DNA of 64,000 nt from Treponema denticola (GTDB lineage Bacteria; Spirochaetota; Spirochaetia; Treponematales; Treponemataceae). Where the stretch lies: positions 1,426,001 through 1,490,000 of the forward strand of contig NZ_CP051302.1 of NCBI RefSeq assembly GCF_024181405.1. Direction: 5' to 3'. The notes under the pieces are model-generated. The model was not told the origin of the DNA, did no database searches, and worked only from the letters and a program-made list of their open reading frames with translations. Within the stretch, counting starts at the first letter, position 1; every line of letters starts with the position of its first letter. Below, piece by piece: positions 1 through 9,653 of the stretch. The translations under genes were made by a program, and so were the position numbers.

Positions 1-267
1 GGCCTGACTATTCTAGAAGCAATGGCCGCAGGAGTTCCCGTTTTGGTATATGACGACACAAATATCAAAGGACTCGTCTTGCACAAAAAGACAGGCTTAT
101 TATTTAAGGAAAACGATGAACTTTTGGACAACATTAAATTCGCATTAAACAACAAAGAAGAAATTCAAAGTTATGCAAAAGAAGCATTTAAGATAGCCGA
201 GGACTTTTCGTCTGCCAATTTTGCAAAAAAAGTAGAAAAAATTTATAAAGAATTAATAAATCAATAG
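1..267 (+). CDS. glycosyltransferase, C-terminal fragment
   Basis: This is the 3' end of a gene that begins before the window; the frame is open from base 1. The visible 88 residues begin GLTILEAMAAGVPVL, the sugar-nucleotide-binding signature of GT-B family-4 (glycosyltransferase group 1) enzymes, with the conserved Glu of the E-x7-E motif region. The rest is the usual C-terminal helical tail. The gene lies just upstream of glgC on the same strand, so a role in glycogen or envelope glycan synthesis is possible. The acceptor and donor cannot be told from this fragment. A methionine at base 22 lies inside the conserved motif and is not the start. Confidence 0.8.
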   Translation, partial: GLTILEAMAAGVPVLVYDDTNIKGLVLHKKTGLLFKENDELLDNIKFALNNKEEIQSYAKEAFKIAEDFSSANFAKKVEKIYKELINQ

Positions 268-297
268 ATTAGTCTGGTAAAATTTTAAAAAGCATTA

Positions 298-317
298 TAT
301 AATATTAGGCAAGGAGG
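298..317 (+). promoter_or_regulatory. -10 element and Shine-Dalgarno of glgC
   Basis: A TATAAT hexamer at 298-303 is followed by an AAGGAGGG Shine-Dalgarno at 311-318. The ribosome site is too close to the ATG at 319 and correctly spaced (about 7 nt) from the ATG at 325. This decides the start of glgC. No convincing -35 was found. Confidence 0.55.
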
Positions 318-324
318 GATGCCT

Positions 325-1599
325 ATGTCAAAAGTTCTTTCCATAATATTGGGAGGCGGAAAAGGAACACGTCTTTATCCGCTTACCATGCATAGATCTA
401 AACCGGCTGTTCCTTTCGGAGGCAAGCATCGAATTATCGATATACCTCTTTCCAATTGTATAAATTCCGGCTTTAGGAATATTTATATTGTAACACAATT
501 TAACTCGGCATCTTTGCATATTCACATTGCAAAAGCCTACACTTTTGATACGTTTTCAAACGGATTTGTAGAAATTCTTGCAGCTGAGCAAACTTTCGAC
601 AATACGGGCTGGTATGAAGGCACGGCCGACTCCATAAGAAAAAACCTTCATCATTTTAGACATCAAAATCCATCTCACTATCTAATCCTTGCAGGCGATC
701 AACTCTACCGCATGGATTTAAAAAAGTTTTTAAATTTTCATAAAGAATCGGAATCCGATATTACCGTAGCCTGTACTCCGGTCACACGGGAGGATGCATC
801 AGGTTTCGGTATTATGAAGGTTAATTCGGATTCTTTAATTACCGAATTTATGGAAAAACCGGGAGCCGACAAAAACATAGATGATTGGAAAATTCCCGAA
901 AACTCCCTTATCAAACCAAATGATCCCAATAAACAATATCTGGCTTCCATGGGTATTTATATTTTCAGTGCGAAAATTATGGAAGAATGTTTGGACAGTG
1001 ATCATACCGATTTCGGAAAAGAAGTAATTCCTGCCGCCATAAACGGAAAATATAAGGTTTCTGCCTTCCCTCATAACGGATATTGGTCCGACATAGGAAC
1101 CATCAAGTCTTTCTATGATGCAACTCTTGATCTGACGGAAATAACACCTAAATTCGACTTTTATGATGCTGAAAGGCCAATATACACCCATAACAGAAAT
1201 CTACCTCCATCAAAGGTAAACTATGCACACTTGAGCAGATCTATCTGCAGCGAAGGCTGTGTCATAACGAATTCCACAATAAATCACTCCGTAATAGGGG
1301 TCAGGTCAATCATAGAAACAGGCAGCTTTGTAGAAGATTCTATCTGCATGGGGGCGGACTATTACGAAACACATGAGGAAAAGGAAACCCGATTAAAAGA
1401 AGGAAGCCCCGGCTTAGGTATAGGAAATCATTGCCGCATACGTTCTGCAATAATAGACAAAAATGTGCGTATAGGAAATAACGTATCCATAGGTATGGAC
1501 CAAACACCTCCCGACGGCGACTACGGTTTCTATCATGTTGTCGATGGAATATACGTTATAGTAAAAAATTCCGTAATACCTGATAATACTTCAATATAA
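325..1599 (+). CDS. glgC: glucose-1-phosphate adenylyltransferase
   Basis: Makes ADP-glucose from glucose-1-phosphate and ATP, the committed step of bacterial glycogen synthesis, in the cytosol. The 424-residue protein opens with the nucleotidyltransferase loop GGGKGTRLYPLT (about residues 10-21), followed by KPAVPFGGKHRIIDIPLSN. It ends in a left-handed beta-helix region of I/V-rich hexapeptides (GNHCRIRSAIIDKNVRIGNN). The length is normal for GlgC. The start at 325 is preferred over 319 because AGGAGG sits 7 nt upstream of 325. The gene converges on clpC with only 14 nt between the two stops. Allosteric control is known for the family but cannot be read from the sequence. Confidence 0.95.
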   Translation: MSKVLSIILGGGKGTRLYPLTMHRSKPAVPFGGKHRIIDIPLSNCINSGFRNIYIVTQFNSASLHIHIAKAYTFDTFSNGFVEILAAEQTFDNTGWYEGTADSIRKNLHHFRHQNPSHYLILAGDQLYRMDLKKFLNFHKESESDITVACTPVTREDASGFGIMKVNSDSLITEFMEKPGADKNIDDWKIPENSLIKPNDPNKQYLASMGIYIFSAKIMEECLDSDHTDFGKEVIPAAINGKYKVSAFPHNGYWSDIGTIKSFYDATLDLTEITPKFDFYDAERPIYTHNRNLPPSKVNYAHLSRSICSEGCVITNSTINHSVIGVRSIIETGSFVEDSICMGADYYETHEEKETRLKEGSPGLGIGNHCRIRSAIIDKNVRIGNNVSIGMDQTPPDGDYGFYHVVDGIYVIVKNSVIPDNTSI

Positions 1600-1613
1600 A
1601 AAGTATCGGCGCA

Positions 1614-4112
1614 TCAGTTGGATTCGACCTCACATTTAACCGGTGCGCTGTAAGCACCTTCGTAATTCGGATTTTCTTTAATGCTGATTATTATATCATT
1701 CTCTGAAGCCGAAAAATCTACAAGGGCAGTCTTACCCTTTGAAAACTCGCCGCTTATTATTTTAAGGGACAGGACATCTTCTATCTTATTTTGAAGAAGT
1801 CTTCTCATAGGACGTGCACCGTAGGCAGGGTCATATCCTTTATCTGCAAAGAAATCTTCGGCTTCTTTTGAAAGCTCAATATATAAATCCAGTTTTGCAA
1901 TTCTATCTTCAAATTTTTTAAGCTCAAGTTTTAATATCCGTTTGATGTCATCCTTATCCAATGGCTTAAAAACAAGCAGCTCATCAATTCTATTTATAAA
2001 TTCCGGCGATAAGAATTTTTTTATTTCGTTAAGAGCACTTGCTCTTATTTCGGAATAGGCCATTACGCCGTCTCCAGAAGGATTAAAGCCTAACTGATTT
2101 TCTTTTATGATGGACTTGGAGCCTGCATTACTGGTCATAATAATAACCGTATTTTTAAAATTGACGATGCGTCCGCTGCTGTCTCTAAGCTCACCCTCTT
2201 CTAAAATTTGTAACAAAATATTAAAGACATCGGGATGAGCTTTTTCTACCTCATCCAAAAGCAAAACAGAATACGGATTTCGTCTTATTTTTTCGGTTAA
2301 AAATCCGCCGGAATCAAAGCCGACATATCCGGGAGGAGCTCCGATAAGTTTTGCAGCATTATGTTTTTCCATATAGTCGCTCATATCGACCCTGATTAAG
2401 GCTTCCTTTGTACCGAATAAAAATTCGGCGAGAGTTTTTGCAAGAAGGGTTTTCCCGACACCGGTAGGGCCTAAAAACAAAAATGAACCTATGGGTCTGT
2501 CTGGAGACGAAATACCTGCACGGGACCTTCTAATTGAATTGGACAAAATCGATATGGGTTCATCTTGCCCTATCACCGATTTTTTTAATTCATCTTCAAT
2601 ATGAAGCATCCTTTCGGCCTCATCTTGGCTCAATTTATTTACGGGGATATCCGTCATCATTGCAACAACTTCTGCTATATCGTTTTCGTCAACATAGGAA
2701 ATAGGATGCTGATAAGAAGTCATCCACTTATTTTTAATTTGATATATATCGTTTTTTAGCTCAAGAACTTCGTCTCTGATTAAGGCTGCTTTTTCATAAT
2801 TTTGCATCTCAACCATCTCGGCTTTTTCAAGCATCAAAACCTTTATCTTGTCTTCAATTTCAAAAAGTTCGCCGGGTTTTTTGTCAAGAATAGTTTTTTT
2901 CATTGCCCCTGCTTCATCCAATACATCAATAGCTTTATCCGGAAAAAATCTATCCGTAATATACCGTTTTGAATATTCAATTATCTTGGTTACAGTCTGA
3001 GGTTCGTAGATCACGTTGTGATGTTCTTCATATTTATGTTTTATACCGCATAGTATATCAAAGGTCTCTTCAGGATTCGGTTCTTTAACTTGAATCAACT
3101 GAAAGCGCCGCTCAAGGGCCAAATCGTTTTTAAAATACCTTCGGTATTCATCAACTGTTGTAGCCCCAATACATTGTATTTCGCCTCTGGCTAGGGCAGG
3201 CTTTAAAATATTGGCAGCGTCCATAGCTCCCTGAGAGCCGCCGGTACCTATGAGGGTATGAATTTCATCTATAAACAAAATTATATTTTTATTCTCTTTT
3301 ATTTCATTTATAATTTGCTTCAGCCTTTCTTCAAACTGCCCCCTATACTTTGTTCCTGCAATTACGGAACCTAAATCCAAAGAAACAATACTTTTATTCA
3401 ATAAATCGTGAGGCACGTTTTCGTTTATTATGGCGAAGGCCAAGCCTTCAACAATGGAGGTCTTTCCTATTCCGGGCTCTCCTACAAGGATGGGATTATT
3501 TTTTGTTCTGCGGGAAAGGATTTGGATGAGCCTTCTGATTTCTTTTTCGCGGCCTATAATTGGGTCAAGACTGCCGGAACTTACAATATCCGTCAGGTTG
3601 CGTCCAAATTCGGAAAGAGCCGATGATTTTGACTTAGACACGTCGGCTGCTTTAGCGGTTCGGGCAGAATCCATCTGATCGGTTATTTTTAATATTATCA
3701 TCCTTATGTCTTCAGTGACGATATTATACCGCATAAAAAAATCGGATATTATGGAATTTTCTTCTCTGACAAGGGCTACAAGAAGATGCTCGGTACCGAC
3801 AACACTTTGCCTCATAGTCCTTGCTTCTATTGTTGCAATATCGACCAAAGTCTTTATTCTTCGAGAAGGAGGAATTTCACCTATGATTCTATCCCCTGTA
3901 CGGATAGGAGTGTTCTGTTCTATAAACAACTGTAAATTGAGAATATCAATATTTAATTTTTGAAGAATTATATAACCCCTGCCTACCTTATTGCGGATCA
4001 AAGCAGATAAAATATGCTCGGGTTGAAACAGATCCGCATTAACCCGCCTGGCTTCCTGCTGACCAAAAAGAGTAAGCAGCTTATGAGCATCTTGTGAAAG
4101 ACCTTGACACAT
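1614..4112 (-). CDS. clpC: AAA+ unfoldase ClpC
   Basis: Hsp100 unfoldase that feeds substrates to ClpP. The 832 residues show an N-terminal double-Clp domain ([25 protein letters not shown]), then AAA1 with Walker A GEPGIGKT and Walker B FIDEIH. A middle domain carries a UVR motif ([16 protein letters not shown]). AAA2 has Walker A GPTGVGKT, Walker [11 protein letters not shown] and pore segment GYVG. A QLGF tripeptide-type loop is the likely ClpP contact. The start is taken at [11 protein letters not shown] because GAGGTG lies 4-9 nt upstream and overlaps the stop of the McsB-like gene; an earlier in-frame start would overlap that gene for no reason. The gene is last in the mcsA-mcsB-clpC order known from Firmicutes, but CtsR is absent here. 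Confidence 0.95.
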   Translation of the reverse strand: MCQGLSQDAHKLLTLFGQQEARRVNADLFQPEHILSALIRNKVGRGYIILQKLNIDILNLQLFIEQNTPIRTGDRIIGEIPPSRRIKTLVDIATIEARTMRQSVVGTEHLLVALVREENSIISDFFMRYNIVTEDIRMIILKITDQMDSARTAKAADVSKSKSSALSEFGRNLTDIVSSGSLDPIIGREKEIRRLIQILSRRTKNNPILVGEPGIGKTSIVEGLAFAIINENVPHDLLNKSIVSLDLGSVIAGTKYRGQFEERLKQIINEIKENKNIILFIDEIHTLIGTGGSQGAMDAANILKPALARGEIQCIGATTVDEYRRYFKNDLALERRFQLIQVKEPNPEETFDILCGIKHKYEEHHNVIYEPQTVTKIIEYSKRYITDRFFPDKAIDVLDEAGAMKKTILDKKPGELFEIEDKIKVLMLEKAEMVEMQNYEKAALIRDEVLELKNDIYQIKNKWMTSYQHPISYVDENDIAEVVAMMTDIPVNKLSQDEAERMLHIEDELKKSVIGQDEPISILSNSIRRSRAGISSPDRPIGSFLFLGPTGVGKTLLAKTLAEFLFGTKEALIRVDMSDYMEKHNAAKLIGAPPGYVGFDSGGFLTEKIRRNPYSVLLLDEVEKAHPDVFNILLQILEEGELRDSSGRIVNFKNTVIIMTSNAGSKSIIKENQLGFNPSGDGVMAYSEIRASALNEIKKFLSPEFINRIDELLVFKPLDKDDIKRILKLELKKFEDRIAKLDLYIELSKEAEDFFADKGYDPAYGARPMRRLLQNKIEDVLSLKIISGEFSKGKTALVDFSASENDIIISIKENPNYEGAYSAPVKCEVESN

Positions 4113-4120
4113 ATAACACC

Positions 4121-5194
4121 TCACATTATAATTCGGACTTTTGAACAAAGTTCTTGAATGGTACGAGCCCTATATTCTTCTATAGAAAAATCGTTTAAAT
4201 TTCTATCGGATAAGCCTGTATGACTGTTTAACAATAAAAAAGCAAGATGACCCATTTGGGACTTAAAAATCATCGAGTTGCATTCTTCATTGGTAATACC
4301 GGTAATTAAGCCCATATTTAAGCCGAACTTTATTTTAAAAACTATATCGGCAGCTTCCTTAAAATCCATAAGTTTTGCACTTTGAGCTACAGCGAGAACT
4401 CTTCTAAGCATATCTTCAACCTTCAATGTATTTTCATTTAGAAAAGTTTTTCTCTTCTCTCTTTCAATTTCAATTATGGAATTTACACAGGAAATAAAAT
4501 CCGCAGTCTGAATCTCTTCATTATCGCCTGCAGATACGGCATTTGAAATCAAAAAAAGAGCCCCTATGGAACTTTTGGAATTCGGCGAGTAGTAACCGGC
4601 AACATTAAGATTGTTTTGTTTTGTTAATTCCAAGACTGAACCTAAACAGTTGGAATAAAGGATTCCCGGAAGAGAACATAAAACCGAGAATTTCAGCCCC
4701 GTACCGATTCCCATAAGATTGGAAGTTAAAAAACCCAAGTCCTTATCTTCGGCAAATTTAATTTTTTCTCTCATTTTAACTTCCATAAAGGAGGCCCTTG
4801 CATAGGCCTCTTCAGGATCCATTCCGGCTGCAAAAGAACTTATGTTTATATGATCTTCAAGGTTCAAACCTATATAAAGAGAGCCGTTTTCGTGCACCAA
4901 AACGGCCTTTTCTATTTTTTCAGGCATATCAGGGAGAATAATCCCTCTTTCTTCAAGCAGCTTAATTGAAAGCGGATCTATTGCTCTAAGTTGTAACTTT
5001 TTAAAATAAGCGGAATCTCCCAAAGTGCAAAAAAAAGAAAAAACAAGGGAAACAACGTCAACAGAGTCGGAAAGATTAATTTTATTTGGAAACAAAAAAC
5101 CCGATATATTGCGGGCTATATCACAACGGCTGTATAGGACTACATCGGTATCGGGACCGCTTTCCATATACCAGCCGTCAAATTTTGATATCAT
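4121..5194 (-). CDS. McsB-like guanido-kinase homologue, probably inactive
   Basis: Its position between mcsA and clpC and its overall pattern identify it as the protein-arginine kinase McsB: SRCDIARN matches SRIRLARN, LNLEDHINI matches LNEEDHIRI, and TSNLMGIGTGLKFSV matches TSCPTNVGTGLRASV. Nearly every catalytic position has changed. The catalytic Cys of CPTN is Asn. The Arg residues that hold ATP are Asp, Asn, Lys or Ala, and the first Glu of NEEDH is Leu. The 357-residue length is normal, so the gene is not truncated. I infer a pseudokinase that may still bind ClpC or phospho-arginine. The start at 5194 has GGAG about 9 nt upstream and overlaps the mcsA end by 17 nt. Confidence 0.8.
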   Translation of the reverse strand: MISKFDGWYMESGPDTDVVLYSRCDIARNISGFLFPNKINLSDSVDVVSLVFSFFCTLGDSAYFKKLQLRAIDPLSIKLLEERGIILPDMPEKIEKAVLVHENGSLYIGLNLEDHINISSFAAGMDPEEAYARASFMEVKMREKIKFAEDKDLGFLTSNLMGIGTGLKFSVLCSLPGILYSNCLGSVLELTKQNNLNVAGYYSPNSKSSIGALFLISNAVSAGDNEEIQTADFISCVNSIIEIEREKRKTFLNENTLKVEDMLRRVLAVAQSAKLMDFKEAADIVFKIKFGLNMGLITGITNEECNSMIFKSQMGHLAFLLLNSHTGLSDRNLNDFSIEEYRARTIQELCSKVRIIM

Positions 5195-5675
5195 GGTTTT
5201 TCTCCAAAGCTTTTATCTCATCCCTTAAAGCAGCAGCTCTTTCATAATCTTCGGTTTCGACAGCTTTTTTTAGTTCTTCATGTAATTCTTCAGAAGTATG
5301 AGTTTCAAAAAAGGTTTGGTGGGCATGGTCATCCGTGATAGAGCCGGAATACTTTAGATTTTTCTTCTTCTTTCCCAATATTTCCATAATTTCGGTTTTA
5401 AAAAACGAAAAACAGTCTGAACACCCTATCATTTTTTTAGATTCGATTTCTCTAAAACTTAATCCGCATATAGGGCATTGATCCGATTTTCTGCCGCCAT
5501 CATTATCATTAGATCCAAGTATTTTTGTTATGGAAATATCGATAGTTTTAGAAAACATACCAAATCCGAGCCTTTGCGAACAAGCCGGACACAGATAAAT
5601 ATTTTTAGTTACACCGTCTGCAACTTGTTCCACAGAAATTTTAGCCTCGTTCAACTTACACATATCACAAATCAT
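5178..5675 (-). CDS. mcsA: McsA-like zinc-finger/UVR protein
   Basis: The 165-residue protein has two pairs of Cys-x2-Cys clusters (CDMC/CPAC and CPIC/CSDC) typical of McsA zinc ribbons. A C-terminal UVR motif (DYERAAALRDEIKALEK) matches the one in the ClpC middle domain. McsA normally activates McsB and tethers it to ClpC. With the adjacent kinase apparently dead, the pair may serve only as ClpC adaptors. The start is set at MICDMC: TGAGGAAA lies just upstream, and its ATG overlaps the TGA of the preceding transporter gene (ATGA). A longer reading would run deep into that gene. Confidence 0.85.
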   Translation of the reverse strand: MICDMCKLNEAKISVEQVADGVTKNIYLCPACSQRLGFGMFSKTIDISITKILGSNDNDGGRKSDQCPICGLSFREIESKKMIGCSDCFSFFKTEIMEILGKKKKNLKYSGSITDDHAHQTFFETHTSEELHEELKKAVETEDYERAAALRDEIKALEKNHDIKI

Positions 5676-7018
5676 AATTTCCTCATAATTTCTATCGGCT
5701 TTTCTTTTCCTGCCCGTACTGCAGGAATCAAACACACTACTACCGATAATATTAACATAGAAACGGCTATTGTGTAAAGGTCAAAAAGATTTAATTTTAC
5801 GGGAATATGCTCCAAATAATAGGCAGGGTCTAAAAGATGAATTTCAAGAGGTTTTCCTGTCCCGCCGGTCCCATAAAGTAAGGTATAAAAAAAGTTTTGA
5901 AAATGGTTTAAAATTTTCTCCGCATAAGCAAAGATTTCGTTTATATGTATGGCGGCTAAAATTCCTAGAGGCATTCCCAAAATAATTCCGCCTAAGCTTG
6001 TTAAAAGACCGGCAAGCAAAAAAGCAAGGCTTATAGACGAGGGGTGGGCGCCGGCTGCTTTTAGTATGGCAATTTCCCGCCTTCTTTCCATTACAAGCAT
6101 AACAATAGCCGACGAAATATTGGCAGAAGCAACCAAGACTATCAAAAACATGATAAAAAGTAAAATATTCTTTGTGGTCTTAAAAGAAGTAAAGGCAGAG
6201 CGGTTTAAGTCGGCCCAAGAATAGATGGAAAAAGTTTCGGGTAATATCGAGCTCAATTTTAATTGAAGAGCCTGCATCTTATCTTCATCAAAGGGATCAT
6301 TGGTCGAAACCACTATTGAGGTTAATGAAGAACTCATCGGCATAATCTTCAAGCCCTCCTCCAAAGGAATAAAAACCCACAAAGCATCCAGCTCTTGATA
6401 GCCTGAAGATATAAGGCCTGAAATTTTAAATGAACTTACGCGGGGAATTGTTTTACCTTTTTCGTTTTTAGATATGGTTATGATTCTGCATGTATCCCCT
6501 ACTTTTAAGCCGAGCTTTTCGGCTATGGCTGTTCCCAAAATTGCAGACTTATTATTTTCAAATTCAAGAGAACCTGATATGACTTTTATAAGATTAAGAG
6601 CCCTGATATTTTGAGTAAAGCATTCGGGCTCTACTGCACGGATGCTTCCGCCGCTTCTTCCGTTTTTACCTATAACCAAACCGTTTCCCTGCCTCTCAAT
6701 CCAAGCGTTTTCAACAAAGTTTCCATTATCAAACTCAAGAATTAAAGAGCGGATATTTTTTTCGGTTTCGGCATTTTTATAGCTTGATTCGGGCCTCATA
6801 TTTATAACTTGCAGATGTCCCGTTCCAAGCTCGATTGTACGGGAAGTTATTCCTTGAATCATACCGTCAGATACAACCAAAACAACAATAAGGGGAATTA
6901 TACTTATGCCTATACCTAAAACGGCACCGAATAAACTTTTACGGGCATTGGAAACCGTCTTTCCCGAACCTATACCTAAAAATCTAAATGCCATTTTTAT
7001 AAAGACTAAATTTTTCAT
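5672..7018 (-). CDS. lolE: LolC/LolE-type ABC transporter permease
   Basis: A 448-residue inner-membrane protein with one N-terminal membrane helix (IPLIVVLVVSDGM region), a large periplasmic MacB-type domain, and three C-terminal helices of the FtsX domain (LLFIMFLIVLVASANISSAIVML; a helix near SISLAFLLAGLL; one near LYTIAVSMLILSVVVCLIPA). The FtsX coupling segment MERRREIAILKAAGA is clear. Together with the next two genes upstream it forms a LolCDE-like set that would release lipoproteins to the outer membrane, which suits a lipoprotein-rich spirochaete. It overlaps lolD by 4 nt (ATGA). A MacB-like export role cannot be excluded from sequence alone. Confidence 0.85.
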   Translation of the reverse strand: MKNLVFIKMAFRFLGIGSGKTVSNARKSLFGAVLGIGISIIPLIVVLVVSDGMIQGITSRTIELGTGHLQVINMRPESSYKNAETEKNIRSLILEFDNGNFVENAWIERQGNGLVIGKNGRSGGSIRAVEPECFTQNIRALNLIKVISGSLEFENNKSAILGTAIAEKLGLKVGDTCRIITISKNEKGKTIPRVSSFKISGLISSGYQELDALWVFIPLEEGLKIMPMSSSLTSIVVSTNDPFDEDKMQALQLKLSSILPETFSIYSWADLNRSAFTSFKTTKNILLFIMFLIVLVASANISSAIVMLVMERRREIAILKAAGAHPSSISLAFLLAGLLTSLGGIILGMPLGILAAIHINEIFAYAEKILNHFQNFFYTLLYGTGGTGKPLEIHLLDPAYYLEHIPVKLNLFDLYTIAVSMLILSVVVCLIPAVRAGKEKPIEIMRKL

Positions 7019-7695
7019 ACTTCTTCCAGATTGCCCTTATAAAGTTTATAAGAAATATCCGTCATTGATGCGATATTTTGATCATGGGTAACAAGAACCA
7101 AGGTTTTTTTATGTTTATCTACTACAGAAAATAAAAGGTTTTGAACAGTCTCGGCATTGGCAGGGTCTAAGTTTCCCGTAGGCTCATCAGCAAGAATGAG
7201 TGAGGGGCTGTTTATCAAGGAGCGGGCAACAGCAACCCTCTGTCTTTCGCCTCCCGACAGCTGAGACGGAAAATGATTTTTGCGTTCGGCTAATTTTACA
7301 TCCTCCAAAAGAGAGAGAGCCTTTTCCTTTATTTCTTTTTTTGATCTTCCTGCAATAAGGGCAGGAAGCATTACGTTTTCAAGAGCTGTAAAATCTTTTA
7401 ACAAATAATGAAATTGAAAAACCAAACCCAAAAAGGAGCTTCGATATTCCGTGAGAGATTTTTCATCAAGCGAATGAACCTTATAAGAACCTGCAATAAT
7501 CTCGCCGCTGTCAGCCGATTCAAGACCGCCCAGCATATTTAAAAAGGTACTTTTACCCGAACCGGATTCTCCGGTAATCGAAATCTTTTTCCCTTCTTCA
7601 ATGGAAAAATTCAGTTTATCGAATATTACAAGTTTTTCACTTGCCGAGGAAAATGTTTTGGTTAAACCGGAAATTAAAACTATATCCTTACTCAT
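7015..7695 (-). CDS. lolD: LolD-type ABC transporter ATPase
   Basis: The cytosolic ATPase of the LolCDE-like transporter, 226 residues. It has Walker A GESGSGKST, the Q-loop in FQFHYLLKDF, signature LSGGERQRVAVARSL and Walker B LILADEPTGNLD, with a downstream His in LVTHD. The FQFHxLL segment is typical of the LolD/MacB/FtsE group. It lies between the two permease genes, overlapping the upstream one by 8 nt and the downstream one by 4 nt, so the three products are translationally coupled. Confidence 0.93.
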   Translation of the reverse strand: MSKDIVLISGLTKTFSSASEKLVIFDKLNFSIEEGKKISITGESGSGKSTFLNMLGGLESADSGEIIAGSYKVHSLDEKSLTEYRSSFLGLVFQFHYLLKDFTALENVMLPALIAGRSKKEIKEKALSLLEDVKLAERKNHFPSQLSGGERQRVAVARSLINSPSLILADEPTGNLDPANAETVQNLLFSVVDKHKKTLVLVTHDQNIASMTDISYKLYKGNLEEV

Positions 7696-8968
7696 AGCGT
7701 AATACCTCCGCCGGCTTTAATTTTAGTATCCGTCTCGCAGCTATCATGGCCGCAGCGGATGAGGAAAAAATGCCGAACAAAAAAATCAATAAAATTTCAT
7801 TAAAAAATATTCTAACCGGAACGGTTTCCATATAAAAATAGACAGGACTAAAAACGGAAAAATCAGCATCGGATGAATTTTGAAACAATATGGATACAAA
7901 ACTTAAAACCGAATTTACTATATTTTCTATTAAATTAAAAATAGAATTTATTTGAACCGAGAGCAAAAGCCCCAATAAAAGACCGGCACTTGCACCTATC
8001 AAACCTATCGTAAAACCGTTTGCAATAAAAAGAGCCTGTATATGTTTGGAGTAAGCCCCAAGAGAAGCGAGAACGGAAATTTCTTCCCGCCTCTCATAAA
8101 TTGAACGCCTCATTCCGTTATAAATATTAACCGACACAACCAAAAAAATTAAAATCACCAAAAGCATCATCATATTTTTTTCTATTCTGAGAGCTCCGAA
8201 AAAAGCATGATTATAAGTACGCCATGATTCCGCTTTTAAATTAATGGATGAAGCATTTAAGGAAGATATATAGGCAGCATCATTGTTTTGGTTTTGTAGC
8301 TTGACGGAAGCATATAGCCTTGATTCTTTTCCGAATAAGTTTTCTCCGTTTTCCAAAGACATAAAAGCAAAGGAAGAATCAACCTCATAATATCCCGTTT
8401 TAAAAATACCCGTAACAATTAAGTCTTGATTTTCAGGAAAAAGACTTGTTTCGGATGAGCCTGAAACGGCTATAATATCTACATTATCGCCAACCTTTAC
8501 ACCGAGCTGGCGGGCCAACTCGTAACCCAAAATTACAGAATCTTTTTCCAAGATATTAAAAGAACCGGAAGTTATTTTTAAGGCAGAGGCAAGCCCTTTG
8601 TCTTTTTGCATTATATCTTCTTCCACCGAACGTATTAAAACGCCGTGCTGCTTGCTGTAATTTCCCTGCATCAATGTTTGAGATTCCTGAAAAATAAAAA
8701 AAGCCTTATGGAGGTTTAAATTTTCGGCTTCTTTTAGATCTTCTTTTTCGCCGTACAACCTTATATGACCCGAACTAACTTGCAGGATTGTATCTATGTA
8801 TCCCATTTGAAGACCGTTCATTATCGAGAGAATCACGGTCAAGACCATTACACCGAAGGCAATTCCCAATATGGAAAAAAGAGTCGAGATTGAAGAACGC
8901 CCCTTTGTATCTGCGGAATTAAATCTATTTAAAACAAAAAAAATCCATCTATAATTATTCTTTTTCAT
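7688..8968 (-). CDS. lolC: LolC/LolE-type ABC transporter permease
   Basis: The second permease subunit, 426 residues, with the same plan as the other: an N-terminal helix (GIAFGVMVLTVILSIMNGL), a periplasmic MacB-type domain, then three helices. The conserved segment YERREEISVLASLGA sits after the first helix of the FtsX domain. Two different permeases plus one ATPase fits a LolC-LolD-LolE heteromer better than a MacB homodimer. GAGGAAG lies about 8 nt before the ATG. It follows the upstream exported-protein gene by one base. Confidence 0.87.
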   Translation of the reverse strand: MKKNNYRWIFFVLNRFNSADTKGRSSISTLFSILGIAFGVMVLTVILSIMNGLQMGYIDTILQVSSGHIRLYGEKEDLKEAENLNLHKAFFIFQESQTLMQGNYSKQHGVLIRSVEEDIMQKDKGLASALKITSGSFNILEKDSVILGYELARQLGVKVGDNVDIIAVSGSSETSLFPENQDLIVTGIFKTGYYEVDSSFAFMSLENGENLFGKESRLYASVKLQNQNNDAAYISSLNASSINLKAESWRTYNHAFFGALRIEKNMMMLLVILIFLVVSVNIYNGMRRSIYERREEISVLASLGAYSKHIQALFIANGFTIGLIGASAGLLLGLLLSVQINSIFNLIENIVNSVLSFVSILFQNSSDADFSVFSPVYFYMETVPVRIFFNEILLIFLFGIFSSSAAAMIAARRILKLKPAEVLRYE

Positions 8969-8969
8969 T

Positions 8970-9653
8970 TTACATTTCTTCCTCTATCACACCGACTTCT
9001 TTTCCGTATTCGAATAAATGAACTATCTTTTTATCCGTCATATATTCCGTGTAAGAAATTTTATTTCCGTTTACAAAGTCGGTTTTGGATTTTGTTTTAT
9101 TTTCAGGTCCGTATTCATACTTTGAAATATATTCGGTTCCTTCTTTTTTTAAAAACGATTCTATCAATAAATTATTTTCATTATAAGTATAAATATTTTT
9201 TTCGAGTTCGTTTTTGCCTTCCGCATCGTAAACGATTTTTTCGGTTTCCATTCTTTTTTGATTATATTTTATTTTGATAAGTTTATCCGATAAAACGACT
9301 TCGCAAGATTCAGGATAACCGTCTTTGTAGGTATATGTTTTTTTTTCTATAAGTTTATCTTTTTCATATAAGACGGAAATAAGAGGCCTGCCCTTATCAT
9401 CCGGTTGTTCAAAAAACCACCTGTCTCCAAAACAGGCCGTAAGCCCGGAGCTTTGAATGGAATAAAATCCCTTATCGGATTCTTCCGGATCTTTTTCGTT
9501 TTCGGATAAATTTTTATTTTCGTTTGCAGGCAAATTTTGATCTTCGGTTTCTTTAACAGGAGGGGATTGAACATCAGAATTTTCCGATCCGTCTGCAAAA
9601 ATAAAAAGAGAGTATAAAATAAAAACAAAACATAATATTTTTTTTAAACTCAT
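8970..9653 (-). CDS. exported hypothetical protein with YD-like repeats
   Basis: I do not recognise a named family. The 227 residues start with a signal peptide (KKILCFVFILYSLFIFADG). An Asn/Glu/Lys-rich linker follows, then short tyrosine-rich beta repeats (KKTYTYKDGYPE, KNIYTYNENNLL, SKYEYGPENK) resembling the spacing of RHS/YD or MORN-like surface repeats. No Cys follows the signal, so it is probably periplasmic or outer-surface and not lipidated. The ATG abuts the ftsY stop with no gap, and the next gene starts one base after its stop. It travels with the Lol genes, so a role in lipoprotein or outer-membrane biogenesis is possible. Confidence 0.7.
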   Translation of the reverse strand: MSLKKILCFVFILYSLFIFADGSENSDVQSPPVKETEDQNLPANENKNLSENEKDPEESDKGFYSIQSSGLTACFGDRWFFEQPDDKGRPLISVLYEKDKLIEKKTYTYKDGYPESCEVVLSDKLIKIKYNQKRMETEKIVYDAEGKNELEKNIYTYNENNLLIESFLKKEGTEYISKYEYGPENKTKSKTDFVNGNKISYTEYMTDKKIVHLFEYGKEVGVIEEEM

